A stretch of DNA of 64,000 nucleotides from Geosiphon pyriformis (GCA_016748015.1 JAAOMT010000352.1:663457-727456); one strand, 5' to 3'; counted from the stretch's first letter, positions 10,061 through 21,879 are shown. Translations and numbers: made by a program. Notes: generated by a model from the sequence alone, not told the origin.

Positions 10061-12186
10061 CTGTTAGGTATTTGGGTTTTGGGTGTACCCAGTGCCCAAA
10101 TTCTGTTGTCGAGATCCTAATGGCTGGTACAAGAAACTGGGAATCAGTTGATAGACTACTATCAACAATATCCAGCTCTGTTGTGTCAGTCTTAGTCTTT
10201 GAGTTCTATTTTGAGATAAGTTTTGTGGCAGTATTTGAATTTGTTGGGATTGATAGATTACTTGAGACTGTGGCTAATAGATTGGCTGGGACTATGGTTG
10301 ATAGATTACTGGTATTGTTGGCTAATAAACTGGTGGTTGATAGATTGGCTGTTGTGTTATTGATAGGTAATTTGGTTGATACAGTTCTGGGTTTGATTGA
10401 TAATTTGGAGTCTGAAACCTGCAATTGGAGTTTTGATATTGATTTTCTGATTGTTGGTTATCTAGTTTTAACTTACAGTTAATTCTTAAATGTTCTTGTT
10501 TACCACAGTAGTGGCAAACACACATTTCTTGCTGCCATGTCTGATTGGTTAAAGATAATAGATACAACTGATTTAGTGGGTAATTTATGCTTCCAGAATT
10601 ATTACGTCATTAAGGTGGCTAATAAATTGCTCGATTGTCAGCTAAGTATTCTTCCAACTTCTAATTGATTGAATCACTGAGCTGTTTCAATTTGGAATTC
10701 AAGTCAGATGATCCATTCATGACCAGATTAACAGCTTGAGCATGGTTTGCTTCAAGTTTTGCCAATTCAAAATCTCTCATATTGGTGACTGCGTCCTGGA
10801 GAATTTATGGATGCATTGGGCATATGCATTAGAGAAAACTACTGCACAATCTATGGATGAACTGGTTTAGAATTTGTGGTACTGTAAAATAATCAGCTTG
10901 AATTGCTTGAATTTGGCACAAGTTCCTGTGGATCCTAAGTAAGTAGTAACTGCTTCAGTTTCTTCTTGTTTAATTGTAGTAAAAGTGTTGACTAGGTGAT
11001 TAATGCTGTTATTATTACTGAAATATCCCAAGAATGCAGTTTTAAATTTCTAGAATGTTTGTGGTTTAGTGGCTAAACTCTGATACCATGTGTCAGTGAT
11101 ATCTTGTAAAAAATAAGAAATTGCTTAAAGGGCTCTGTCATCATTCTATTCATTGACTGCAATGGTTTTTTCCACATTATTGAGCCATACTTGGGCGTCA
11201 TCTTCTTTGCCAGTAAATTTCTTTATTTTGGCGATTGGAGCATAAGCCATTGGTTGTTGTTGTGGTTGCTGCTGGATTTGTTGTTGAAGTAGTGGTTGTG
11301 GCTGTTGTTGCTGTTCAGTAATTGGTGGAGCTAGTGGTGGATTAATTATGATTACTGGAGGTAAGTGTTGATTAATTATGTTGGGGTTTTGATTGTTCTG
11401 GTTTTCCAGAGTTTGATTAACTGGAGTTTTAATTTCTGAATTTTCTAGAATTGGGTTTTGCTTGTTAACTTTCTAATTGCCACTCTTTTCTTTCTTAGAA
11501 TTGGTTATTTCCCAAGGACCAATGGCTTTGAAATCTGGTTGTGGTAATGGTAATTAAATTTTTGATGGTGTTGGGGATCAAGATTTAAATCTTTTGAAAT
11601 AATTGCCATATGTTCCTAATAATTCTGCTTTCTTTTGTTTACTTTGGAATAGAATTCTGTTTAGTGACATTGTTGTGTTTGCTGTAGCTGTACTTATTAT
11701 ATTAATAGTGCTTCCAGGTATATGGTGATATAATAGATTAGCACATGAATCAAATTTTTGTTTCTTCCAAGTGGATAGTTGGATTTGCTTTGGTGTTCTT
11801 GCTGGTATTTGTAACCTTTCTTTTCCTTTGTCGGCAAAAATGATAAAAAATCTCTGTTTGGTGTATTTTTCAATTTCCCTGTTTATTTCTGTAATTAAGA
11901 GTGCAAATAGATAGTTTTGTGGAAAGATGGTGCTTTGGAGCAATTCACTGAAGAAGTTGTTGAAAGTGAATTCTGGATCTCCTTGGCCTCCTAAATAATA
12001 TACAATTCTCTTGTTTATGTATCAATTGAAAGCTGATTTTGTTGGCCAACTATTATTTATTAATCCAAGATAGGTGTAATAATATTGGAATAAGGATTTT
12101 GCAAATCCTAAATGGTTTGTTCCTATTTCTTTAGATTCTGCCACTGTTTAGATGGGGTTGTTAGTACTGGTTCTCTGTAGGATTAT
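10061..12186 (-). pseudogene. Gag of element B
   Basis: The gag is in fragments. An N-terminal piece is open at 11578-11943 (121 aa). The capsid-like core at about 11250-10600 contains WLNNVEKTIAV and WYQSLATKP. A CCHC zinc knuckle, CHYCGKQEHLRINC, lies near 10500-10545 inside an open frame of 81 codons. A Gln/Asn/Ser-rich tail follows. Many stops interrupt the reading. C has the same layout at 25.3-27.5 kb. Confidence 0.85.
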
Positions 12187-12300
12187 ATCTCACAGGAAGC
12201 ACCAAATGTTACAAGTGTTTATTTAGAGTCTCAAATTAAATAACAAACCTGTAACTTGGTATTGATTGATATAATGATGTTGTTACTTTCTGAAAGTATG
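12187..12300 (-). repeat. Primer site and 94-bp remnant of the B 5' LTR
   Basis: Positions 12207-12300 match the end of the B LTR (TGTTACAAGTGTTTATTTAGAG on the plus strand corresponds to 3069 onward). The match breaks off after TATGGTT, where F integrase sequence starts. The primer site (TTTGGTGCTTCCTGTGAG on the minus strand) lies at about 12187-12206. About 750 bp of LTR is missing. Confidence 0.85.
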
Positions 12301-12790
12301 GTTCACAAAGTGTGTCCTCTGATCGGATAAAAGTTCAATTGAACATCTGTGTCTACAAATGATGTCTTTATAGATGAAATTTGCTACTGATTTCATATCT
12401 GCTCGTTGAATAGCTCTGGCTTTGGGCCATTTAGTAAGATAGTCTACAGCTATTGCAATATAATGGTTTCCTTGAGTGGTGATAGATAGTGGTCTGACTA
12501 AATCAATACCAACTCAGTCAAAGAGTTGTCCAACTTTGATTGGATTTAATGGTTTAGTAGGACGTGTTTCTCTTCTTCTTTGACAACTATCACAAGATTT
12601 GACATATTTGTGAATGTTTTTTCTCATTCGAGGCCAAAAGTAGTATTCTAGTGTTCTTTGGGTGGTGTTGTCTTTTCCAAAGTGTGCTAATGAAGGATCT
12701 GAGTGCATGTTGTATAATATAGTCTCTTTTTTTTGTTCTTGTATTAATCTGAGTGGTTTGTCTGGGTTTTTAAAATTTCAATGATAAATA
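12301..12790 (-). pseudogene. Integrase of element F, truncated in the catalytic core
   Basis: The zinc domain (CDSCQRRRE) and the start of the core are present, with IDLVRP carrying the first catalytic Asp and LLSDQRTHFV the second. The sequence then runs straight into B LTR sequence, so the catalytic Glu and the C-terminal module are absent. A stop lies between the zinc domain and the core. Confidence 0.88.
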
Positions 12791-12959
12791 ATGTTGTTGT
12801 GTAGAAAATATTGTTTGGCTTGTTGTTGTAATCAGTGTTTTTCATCTGAAAACCAATTTGTTGGGATTGTTAATGTTTCCAAATATTGTTTGAGATTGTT
12901 GTAGTTTTTTGAATTCATTGTTTGTTGGCTGTTTTGGTTGGTTAAGTTAAGTGTTGGTT

Positions 12960-14380
12960 TTTTTTTTTTTTCTAATCTTGTCTCATTCTGAAGAGACAGT
13001 TAACATTGGTGTGGAGTTTTTCTGGTTTGTAATGTACTATGTATCGATAGTTTGCCAGAAATCCTGTTCATTGGATTTGTTTTGTGTTTAGCTGAGTATT
13101 TTTGTTCTGAAGCTATTTGAGTCCAATATTATCAGTAATAATATCAAATTCCTTTGGCCAAAGATAAAGGTTGAAATGATGTAAGGCCCAAATTACAGCT
13201 GCTGTTTCCAATTCAGTGGCAGGATAATTTTTCTCAGCTGGTTTTAATGTTCTGCTAGCATAGGCAATTACTCGCTCATTTCCATTGTCATCCAATTGTG
13301 ATAAGATAGCACCAAAGGCAGTATAAGAGGCATTTGTTGCTAATCAGAATTGGTTGCTGAAATCTGAGTAGGTAAGAATTGGAGCTGTTATTAGTTTTTC
13401 TTTGAGAATTTCAAATGCATTTTGGCATTCAACAGTCCATTCATATTTGATGTTTTTGGTGGTAAGCTGGTTGAGAGGTTTTGCGATTTCTGAGAATCCT
13501 TTGATAAACTTCCGATAATAGGAGGCTAATCCTATGAATCCTCTTAGTTCTGTAGTATTTCAAGGAATTTTGAAGTTTTTGACAGCACTGATTTTCCCAG
13601 GGTCTGGTTTGATTCCATCTTTACTAACAATATGACCAAAGAAGGCCAAGCTTGTTTTTTCAAAGTAGCATTTTTCGATGTTGAGTTTTAGTTCTGTTTT
13701 TTGTAATTGTTGAAAAACTTCTCGCAGGTGTTTTAAGTGTAATTCAAATGATGGAGAATAAACATCAATATTGTCAAGATAAATGACTACTGACTTCCAA
13801 AGGAGTCCTTGATACACAACATTTATTAATCCCTAAAATGTTGCTGGTGCATTGCATAATCTGAAAAGCATTACATTGAACTCGTAATTTCCACTTTGGG
13901 TGGTGAATACTGTTTTGGATCGATCTTTGGGATCCATAGCAACTTGCCAGTAACCACTTTCTAAATCTAGTGTTGAAAAGTATTTGGATTTTCCAAGGGC
14001 ATCTAACATATTATTAATTCGGAGAAAAGGGTAGGCATCTCCAATTGTAACACTGTTGAGTTGTCGATAGTCAACACAAAATCGTATCTTTCCATTTTTC
14101 TTTTTAACTAGCACTACAGGTAAAGCCCAAGGACTCATGGAGGGTTGGATGAGCCCATTGTTAAGCATTTGTTGTACTTCTTCTCAGATGAATTGGTGGC
14201 TTTTTGGAGCAACTCAGTAGGCTTGTTGTCACCTTGGTTTGGCATCTCCTGTGTAGATTTGATGTTGAACCAAATCGGTTCTTCCTAAGTCATTGTTGTT
14301 TTCAGCAAAGATATTAGCAAATTCTGCAATTAGCTCTTTGAGCTGGTTTTATTGTTGTGGTTCAAGTTGTTCTATGTTGA
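12960..14380 (-). pseudogene. Reverse transcriptase and RNase H of element F
   Basis: The open frame at 13833-14168 has KKNGKIRFCVDYRQLN and YFSTLDLESGYWQVAMDP. The next one (13560-13817) has the active site as YLDN instead of YLDD, then the primer-grip region ending SKDGIKPDP. RNase H follows (13113-13295 and flanks), with YASRTLKPAEKNY. A handful of stops at Gln or Trp codons separate the pieces. All are in the expected order for Ty3/gypsy. Confidence 0.9.
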
Positions 14381-14381
14381 T

Positions 14382-15347
14382 TCAAGATAGTTTTTCCATA
14401 ACAACATGGTAGTTTTCAGAGCTGGGGTTTAGGTTGATTTTTGGTAGTAAATGTCCAATAATTTCAGAAAAATTGGGAACTGTTTGGGGTAATTCTTGTT
14501 GAAATATATTATTATGAATAACTCTAATTTCTAAATTATTTAATAAAACTATGAGGTAATTGTTGGAATTGTAAAAAGTAACTTGGACTTTCTTTGTTCC
14601 TTCTGGAATATAAATGTTTGGGATCAAAATATTATGTTCCAAGCAGACTTGTTCATTGGACTCAAAAATTTGTTGTGTGGTTGTTGGCTTTGGGCAGGTG
14701 TAGATTTCCGGATGTTCTCCAAAGGGTAAGATGGTAATTGGTTGTGGAAGTCTGAAAATTTGGTGGAATTTGTTCTGTGTATTAAGAACTATATTAACTG
14801 GAACTGTAAATCGTCCAGTTGAACCAAAACCTTGGGTTCCTCTATCACTTTTTCCTAATTGTTTTTTTTGATTGACTAGTTGCAAATCTGAAATGTTGAT
14901 TAGGGGTAGGTAAATAGCTTGGGCAATTTTTTCAGCATGTTCAATCTTGAATGGTTTTTCAGTTTTATTTTGAAGCATCACTATAATGTCTCCAGTATAT
15001 CCAGCATTGATTATTCCTTCTCTGACATTGATTCCTTTGCTTGCCAGAGAGGACTGGGAGGCAATTTGAACCATTGCTCCTGGCAGGATTTTGAGTGCAA
15101 TTTTGAGGTTGATTTTTGTGAGAGATTTGGGTTTAAGAACAAGAGTATCCTTGTTTGGATATCTTAGGTCATATTCAGCATCAATTTCGTGTGCTTTTTT
15201 GGGTTTTATTCCTTGTCCATTGTTGTTGAAGTATTTGAGTTGTAAGGCAGGCTGATTTTTGATAAGGTAGATAGGTGTTGTTTCAATTTTTTTCATTGCT
15301 TCAGGTTCTCCAAATTCAATTTTGTTCTCATCACTTTTGCTGGGCAA
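14382..15347 (-). pseudogene. dUTPase domain and linker of element F
   Basis: This is one open frame of 321 codons. The dUTPase domain covers about residues 50-180: DAEYDL at 56-61 (motif 1), ASQSSLA at 96-102 (motif 2), GIINAGYTGDI at 111-121 (motif 3), KIAQ at 140-143 (motif 4) and the intact Gly-rich RGTQGFGSTGR at 169-179 (motif 5). Motif 5 closes over the nucleotide in trimeric dUTPases. The motif-3 Asp is Asn here and the motif-2 Arg is Gln, so activity is doubtful. The remaining 140 residues are a beta-rich linker before RT. The frame is part of a pol polyprotein; the ATG at 15347 is not necessarily a real start. Confidence 0.88.
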
Positions 15348-15990
15348 GGAGATGCTAAGAGTGTAGCATTCAGGACACTACTGTTTATCATAAGACATAA
15401 TGCATTCTTCACATAGCCTAATGTTTATTTGCTCTAATCATTGAATTTGAGCTTCTTGGGTTGAATAGGTGTGACTTGCAATTTGGTGGTAGACTTCTAC
15501 TTTATTTTCGTAATTGAATCCAGCTAATTCCATGGTGTATTCAATGTATTCTGCTTCCTTCATTTGACAGACATTTTCTTTGGTAGCTCCATTAATTAAT
15601 GCCATTGCTAGGTTGAAAATTATCTCGGCATCATGGGGGTAGTGATAAAGTTTGTTAAAAGCACTGTTGTATGCCACATTAAAGGGTGTTCCTCTTTTTA
15701 CTTTTTCTGAAATTGATAAAGCATATTGGCAGATCTGATTGCAGACTCCTCCTCTCATTGCTACATCAATCCAATTGCATTCTTCCAATAGCATATCTCT
15801 ACAAGTTAAACAAGGAGTGTTGTCCCATTTTCCGCTTCTTTTTATTAGATGGCCCCATCGTTCTCTATGGCAAGCCTTGCAGTAATAACAAGTATGATTT
15901 TCATATTCTTCTTCAGGTGAAATGCAGGCTCCCATTGATAAGAATTTTTTGTGGCAATCTTTACATTTAAGTAGAATATAAGGGCATTGT
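15348..15990 (-). pseudogene. Cysteine-rich block of element F
   Basis: This is the clearest copy of the cysteine-rich block. In the sense direction it reads CKDCHKKF, HTCYYCKACHRERWGH, CLTC, CNWIDVAMRGGVCNQIC, then after about 100 residues CEEC and CPEC. The main open frame is 15438-15935 (165 aa). The pairing suggests two or more zinc sites. It lies between protease and dUTPase. I know of no standard Ty3/gypsy domain at this place. Stops at 15436 and just before CPEC break it from the dUTPase frame. Confidence 0.7.
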
Positions 15991-15992
15991 TT

Positions 15993-16720
15993 TCATAGTT
16001 CTGGTTTTGAATAGAGAACATTCCATTCAGTTGTCACTGGTTCTTTTGTTTCAAGAGAATCATTCGTTGAAAAGTACTGTTGTTCAGTTTCATCAGCCCA
16101 ATTGGAGGTTGATTCAAGTGCCATAAACGTTTCAATGATGGGTTTTTCCTCTTTTGGTTCAAATTCAAAAGCTGGGGCTTTCTCAAAGCGTTTGTTGAAT
16201 GTACCACAAGTAGCAGGTACTCGGGTATGTTGTCCTTGATAAGAAAGTTGTAATTCTTGGGTTTTCCAGTCTAATTTTGCATTGGCTTTTTGGAGCCAAT
16301 CATTTCTGACAAGGGCTTGATACTGGGGCGCGTCTATTACAAAAACTTTGACTGGAATGGTAATTCTATCAAAAGTGAACGGAAAGTTGTCAATTTCTCC
16401 TACTGGAGTTTTTTTCATGCCATTGGTAATAACAATTATTGTTTGAGCTGGTCGGTTGACATTTCTCTTCAACTGTTGTATTAACTGGTAGATAATAATG
16501 CTTCTGGCGGATCCACTATTTAGGATCAAGTGAATTGTCTTTTCTTTGACTTCTGCTTTAGTGTACATAGCTGTGATTGCTTTTTGTTTGTTGGTGGCTA
16601 CATTGTTAAGCAGGAATGGTGACTCATTTGCTTCGAACTCAAAAGAGAATATATCTGAAAGGTTGGCATTTTCAGCGATTCTGGCTGGTGGAATTGTGGT
16701 GGGAGTATAGGAAGGGTTTT
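15993..16720 (-). pseudogene. Aspartic protease of element F
   Basis: The 285-codon open frame 15993-16850 holds the end of gag and a retropepsin-like protease. It shows ITAMYTKAEV, LILNSGSARSIII at the active site, ITIPVKVFVID and a terminal LVRNDWLQKANAKLDW. The active-site Asp is Asn. The sister copy E has Asp at this place (LILDNGS). Confidence 0.85.
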
Positions 16721-18602
16721 GTTGTTGTGCTGTAGCTCTACCTTCTGAAGGTGCAGTATGGTGAAAATCCTGTTCTTCTGGCATTGTTAAATAATTGGGT
16801 TGAGTGTGATAGCAGTTGGGTCTTGGTTGAGTGGAATTTTGGGTAACCAATTGGTTGTTTGAACTGATTCTATTGTTGTTTACTTGGTATTGATTTTGTG
16901 GTGTGAATTGATTTTGTGTAATCAGTTTTTGAGCAGATACTTGATAATGTTGTATGGGTGGTTGTTGGTATTGCTGTTGGATTGGCTGTAGGACAGACTG
17001 ATAATAGTTATTTTGGTATTGGGGTCTTGGTGGATAGTAAGCTGGTGGTGGTGGTTGATAATAAGATTGCTGTGGTGGAGGGTAACATTGATTACTCCTA
17101 TTTTGTTGGTCTCATTGTAGTTTTCTGCAATCTCTTTTCCAGTAGCCAGAGATTCCACAGTAATGGCAATTCTGAGGCTGGTTATTAGAAAGTGGTGCAA
17201 AGTTATTTTGATTTTGTCTTTGGGGTGGTTGATATCTTTGAGGTTGCTGTTGTTGTTAATTGGTGAAATAGTTTTCAACCTTCTTTGTGAGTTGGTCAAT
17301 TTTTTTCTCAGCTGCTGAGCTGGTTTCTCCAATTGTCAAATTTACAAGTTTTGTGCAATTGGCCTCTTCCATGGCCATTTCGTATCTTTTCACATGCTGT
17401 ATAGCAGAGTTTAAATCTTCTGGCACATGTGAGCAAACCTTTTTAATTAGTTTATCTTTTAGACCAGCAATAAATTGATCCAAGATTTGAGCATCAGAAT
17501 AATAATTGTTTGTTTCAAGTTGGTGAATTCATCTGAGAAGTTTGTTGAATTTCCTAATATAAGTTATAACAGATTCGGAGAATTCTTGTTTGATATTGCA
17601 AAACTGATTTCGAAGAGTAATGAAGGTATTATTGTTGGTGAACTGTTCAAAAAAGGCTGTTTTGAAAGCGTTCTAATCATTAAATGGAGCGACCAAGTTT
17701 TCAAACCATTCTCCTGCTGTTCTTTTGAGAAAGTAAGGAATTGTTCTTAACATTCTGGCAGCATTCTATCCATTTGCATCTCCCACTTTAGTAACTTGAT
17801 CGAGCCATTCTTGGAGACTGGTCTCAATGTCTTCTCTATTAAATTCAGGGATTTTTGCAATGTATGCTGTCATTTTGTCTTCTTTGTTTTCACTGTCTAT
17901 TGATTCTTCTTCAGTTATTTCAGAGTTGTTTTCTTTGTTCACTGCTGTCTCAGAGTGTTCACTTTGATTTTCAGCTAGAAAATCAAGAAAATTGGAACTA
18001 GTTTAAAGAGATTCTTGCTGTCTGGTCGGACTTCTGAGTGATATAAAATTTTCTGGTCTCGCAAATCGATTCAAGGGTGAATTAGGTGTTTGTGCTTGTG
18101 CAAGTGAAGCTAGAAAAGGTGTGATGGTGAGTGGGAGTTTTGAACTGGTTCTTTGTTCAGGTGTTTGTAAGTGTTTGGCAGTTGTTTTTGGTAGTATTGA
18201 AGTATTTGAGGTGGTTTTTGAGTATTGCTTCAATTTGTGTTTGCCTTTGTTGCTTGTTTCTGTTTTCAATTCAAAATCAATAGAGTATTGAGACTGCACT
18301 AGATATGTTTCTTCACAGTACTTGATAATGTTAAAATTAAGTTCTTGAAAGTAAGTGGCAAGTGTTTCACTGTTAAGGTCTTCAGTTCCCAACTGTGAAT
18401 AGTGTGCTAAATTATTGTAAAGGTTGTTTCTAACTTCTGAGATATTGTAATTTCCAAAAAGATAATTGTTGATGCAGTTTTCAATGTATTGGTATACTGA
18501 TTTCTTGACAACTTCAATTCCGTCTAGAATGTTGAATCTTTGCTTACAGTGGGTGTAAATTGACTGGTAGTACTCTAGAGTTGTTGCGTCTGGTGTGGTC
18601 AC
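16721..18602 (-). pseudogene. Gag of element F
   Basis: The reading starts at an ATG at 18602 (MTTPDATT) just inside the LTR and primer site. It is open for 199 codons, then interrupted by TAA at 18003. The capsid-like core at about 17870-17256 has WFENLVAPFNDW and ends in a coiled stretch and poly-Gln. The zinc knuckle at about 17125-17170 reads CHYCGISGYWKRDC, where the His of CCHC has become Tyr. A Pro/Gln/Tyr-rich tail leads into protease. A few stops suggest a fairly recent death. Confidence 0.88.
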
Positions 18603-18650
18603 TACTTTGAATTTGTTTTTGCTGTGTTGTTTCTATGGGAGAGCACTAAA

Positions 18651-19639
18651 TGTTACCAGAGGTTTTTGGTCTCTTTTCTTAAAGGTTGTTGATATCTGTT
18701 TGCTGTGAATTCACGTTTTCTGGATGTGGTTGAACCTCCAGTAACTGAATTTATCTTCAAATTATCTCCTATAATTTGAACTGCTGGGCTTATAAGTGGA
18801 ATGGCCAATTCCATGCCAGTTACTTTGTATAGTTACGTTGTAGTAAACGTCAACTTTTTCCCAGGAATTGTTCATCTGGAAGCTCACTAAAAATGTATAG
18901 TTACTTTGCTGTGAAAGTCAACTCTTCTACAGGAATTCTCGTCTGTAGGCTACCCAAAATAATTTATAATAAGAAAAGAAAGAAAATAAAAGAAATATAA
19001 AAGAAAAAGTAAAACTGATGATTTATGGAAGTCGTTTTGGATCCAGGCCTGGAAGTGCTTTAACAGTCTACTGAAATTGGTAGCTAATCAATTTCAAACT
19101 GTTAGTAGGAATTGGTTAATTTCAAGGGAAATAATTCAAGAATTTGGCTTTTCGAATTTATTTGATATTTATTTTGTTTTTGTGTATAAAGAATGATTCT
19201 AATTATTAAATCTGAAGTAAAATACATTTTCTCGAAAAGAGAAGCTTTTCTTTTATACAACTTGTCATAACACTATTCTATGAACTTGAACTTTGCTATT
19301 TTCTATAATTTCACTGAACTAAAGATACATTTTAGCAAACTACAAGTTATTTCTGTGAACTATTAGATATTTCGGCAAACTATCAATTATTTCAGCGAAT
19401 TTCTTACAAATTTTGGCAAACTTTTTGAATGTTACATAGTTCGGAGTATTGCATGATTGATCATTGCAATTAGGTTACATTTGTGTTATGTACAAATTGG
19501 ATTATTAATTAAATAATAATTTTGGATATTTTGCTAATATAATAAGTAATAATTTGAAACAATAATATATGCTAATTAATGATAAGATTTATAAGGGTAA
19601 TTTCATGCTAAACAATATCTCTAATTTCGTCTGGTAACA
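18651..19639 (-). repeat. 5' LTR of element F
   Basis: This 989-bp LTR has 9-bp inverted ends, TGTTACCAG and CTGGTAACA, and is oriented minus. It matches the E 3' LTR at 37212-38155. A TATAAAA box lies at about 19250-19256 (minus). The primer region inside it reads TTTAGTGCTCTCCC. Its outer end abuts the leader of E without any other sequence in between. Confidence 0.9.
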
Positions 19640-19649
19640 ACAGCAACAA

Positions 19650-21230
19650 CAGAAAACAGAAGAAAAAACTTTGAATTAGCTATACAATTCACAACACACC
19701 AAAAACAACTGCCAAATACTTACAAATATTTAAATATAGAATCAGTGTTAAATTACCACTTTCTATTACACTATTTCCAATTTTATTTGTTTAACCACAA
19801 ACTTTAAATTCATTATTTATTTATTTCTCAAGACCAGAAAATTTTTAGTCACCTAAAAATTTTACTTAATAGCAAAAACCAATATCAACCAGCACCAATC
19901 TTTTTAATCACTTACAGAAAAATAAAAATAATCATTCAGAAAACTTGGAAAGTGAAAAAACTGAATTAGAACAAAAAAAAACCACTAAAAACAAAGAAAA
20001 AATAGCAATTGCTTATATTGCAAAGATTTCAGAATTCACTAATAAAGATAATAATACCAGTCTTCAAAAATGGCTTGACAAAGTCCAGAAAGCAGAAGAT
20101 GCAAACAGATAAAATGCTGCAAGAATGCTTAAAGCTATTCTCTATTTCCTTCAAGAAACAGTAAGCAAATAATTTGAAAACCTAGAAAAACCCTTTGAAA
20201 ACTGGCAAGCATTCAAAGATGCTTTTTTACAATAGTTTACTAACAACAACATTTCTATCACTTTCTGAAATTGCCTCTACAATATTAAACAAAAACATCC
20301 AAAACTGTCATGACTTATCATAGAAGATTCAACAAACTTTTTAGACAAATTTGACAATTAGAAACCAATAATTATTACTCTAATGTTCAGATTTTGAATT
20401 AGTTTATTGCAAAATTAAAAAATAAACTAATTAAAAAAGTCTGTTCATATGCTCTAGCAAACTTAGCAACAGTCATTAGACATGCAAAAAACTATGAAAT
20501 AGCAATAAAAGAAGCAAATTATACCAAACTTGTAAATCTTGCTATTAAAGAAACCAGCTCAGCAGCTGAAGAGAAAATTAACCAACTTACAAAAAAAGTT
20601 GAGAACTATTTTACTAACCAACAACAACAGCAACAACCACAAAGATATTAATTATTTCAATAATGCAATTAAAACAATTACTCTTTATCATCTAATAACT
20701 AACCACAAAGCTGTCATTATTGTAGAATTCTAGGACATTAGAAACAAGATTGCAGAAAATTACAATGAAACCAACAAAACATTATTCTTTACCACAGCAA
20801 TTTTATTACCAATTACCACTACTAACTTATTATTTACCAAGACCACAAAATCAAAATAGTTATTATCAGTTTGCTTTATAACTAATACAGCAACAACATC
20901 AATAATCTTTACCAATTTAGCAATATCAAGCACTACTTGCTCAACAATATTAAATATCTGCTCGAAAATTGGTTCAACAAAACCAATTTATATCTCAAAA
21001 TTGATTTCAGAATAATAACAACAGAATTAACCCAAACAACCAATTGATTTCCCGAAATTCTGGTTAGCAAAAACCCAATTACTATTACACTCAACCCAGT
21101 TATTTTACAATGTTTAAAGAATTGGATTTTTAACAGACTGCACTTTCTGAAAGTAAAGCTACAATACCAAAATCAAACTCTTCCAACAATACTATTCTAC
21201 CAGTCCAAATTGCCCAAAATGCCAACTTTT
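19650..21230 (+). pseudogene. Gag of element E
   Basis: A degenerate gag. The leader matches that of F loosely. The capsid-like core at about 19990-20600 and a CCHC knuckle at about 20708-20755 (CHYCRILGH, then a stop, then KQDC) are visible. The knuckle His, lost in F, is kept here, while the next Trp is TAG. Poly-Gln and Tyr/Gln-rich segments follow. Confidence 0.8.
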
Positions 21231-21850
21231 CAGACATATTTCTATTCGAATTTGAAGTCAATGAATCACCATTTTTGCTTAATAATATAGCAGTCAATGA
21301 ACAAAAAGCAATTACAGCTATGTATACTAAAGCTAAAGTAGAAAGAAAACCAATCTATTTAATTCTAGACAATGGATCCACTGGTAGTATTATTATTTAT
21401 CAACTAATGCAACAACTTAAATAAACTATTAACAGACCAGTTCAAACTGTAATTGTTACAGCTAATGGTATTAAAAAGACTCCAATAAGAGAAATTGACA
21501 ACTTTCCATTTACCATTAATGGAATTACCATTCCAGTCAAAGTTTTAGTCATGAATGCACTCAATACTAAGCTCTTATCAAAAACAATTGACTTCTCAAG
21601 ACCAATGCAAATCTAGATTGGAAAACCCAAGAACTAAAAATTTTATACCAAGAACAATACACCAAAGTATTTGTTACCTGTGGTATTTTTAATAAATGAT
21701 TTAAAAAAGTCTTAGTGTTCAAATTTGAAGAGAAAAAAAAAATACCAATTATTAAAATATACATGGCTCTTAAATCAACATTCAATTGGGCTGAAGAAAC
21801 AAAACAAAAATTTTTTAAAGAAATCAGAGAATAGAATGTTGTTTAATACT
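21231..21850 (+). pseudogene. Aspartic protease of element E
   Basis: The plus-strand reading has ITAMYTKAKVE and then LILDNGSTGSIII, with the catalytic Asp kept, unlike in B, C and F. The ITIPVKVLV segment follows. Frameshifts and stops occur after about 21560. Confidence 0.78.
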
Positions 21851-21879
21851 CTACACCAGAACCACAGAAACAATTATCT

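Larger units (their letters stand above)
3069..12300 (-). mobile_element. Element B: Ty3/gypsy LTR retrotransposon with dUTPase
   Basis: This is a nearly complete minus-strand element. Its order in the sense direction is remnant 5' LTR, primer site, gag with knuckle, protease, cysteine-rich block, dUTPase, linker, RT, RNase H, integrase, Trp-rich C-terminal domain, polypurine tract and 3' LTR. RT before integrase places it in Ty3/gypsy. Its closest relative in the window is element C. Many stops and a frameshift in RT make it dead. The 5' LTR is cut to 94 bp where it meets element F at 12300/12301. Confidence 0.92.
12301..19639 (-). mobile_element. Element F: Ty3/gypsy LTR retrotransposon with dUTPase, 3'-truncated
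   Basis: This minus-strand element has a 5' LTR (18651-19639), gag, protease, cysteine-rich block, dUTPase, linker, RT, RNase H and the first part of integrase. The rest of integrase, the C-terminal region and the 3' LTR are missing at 12301. It is the best-preserved LTR element in the window, with several open frames of 165-321 codons. Its sister in the window is E, on the opposite strand. Confidence 0.92.

Noticed and set aside
14919-15167. Plus-strand open frames opposite element F (14919-15167, 15686-15970, 16958-17188, 17475-17750).
   Set aside because: They are antisense shadows of gag, the cysteine-rich block and dUTPase, with no recognisable domains.
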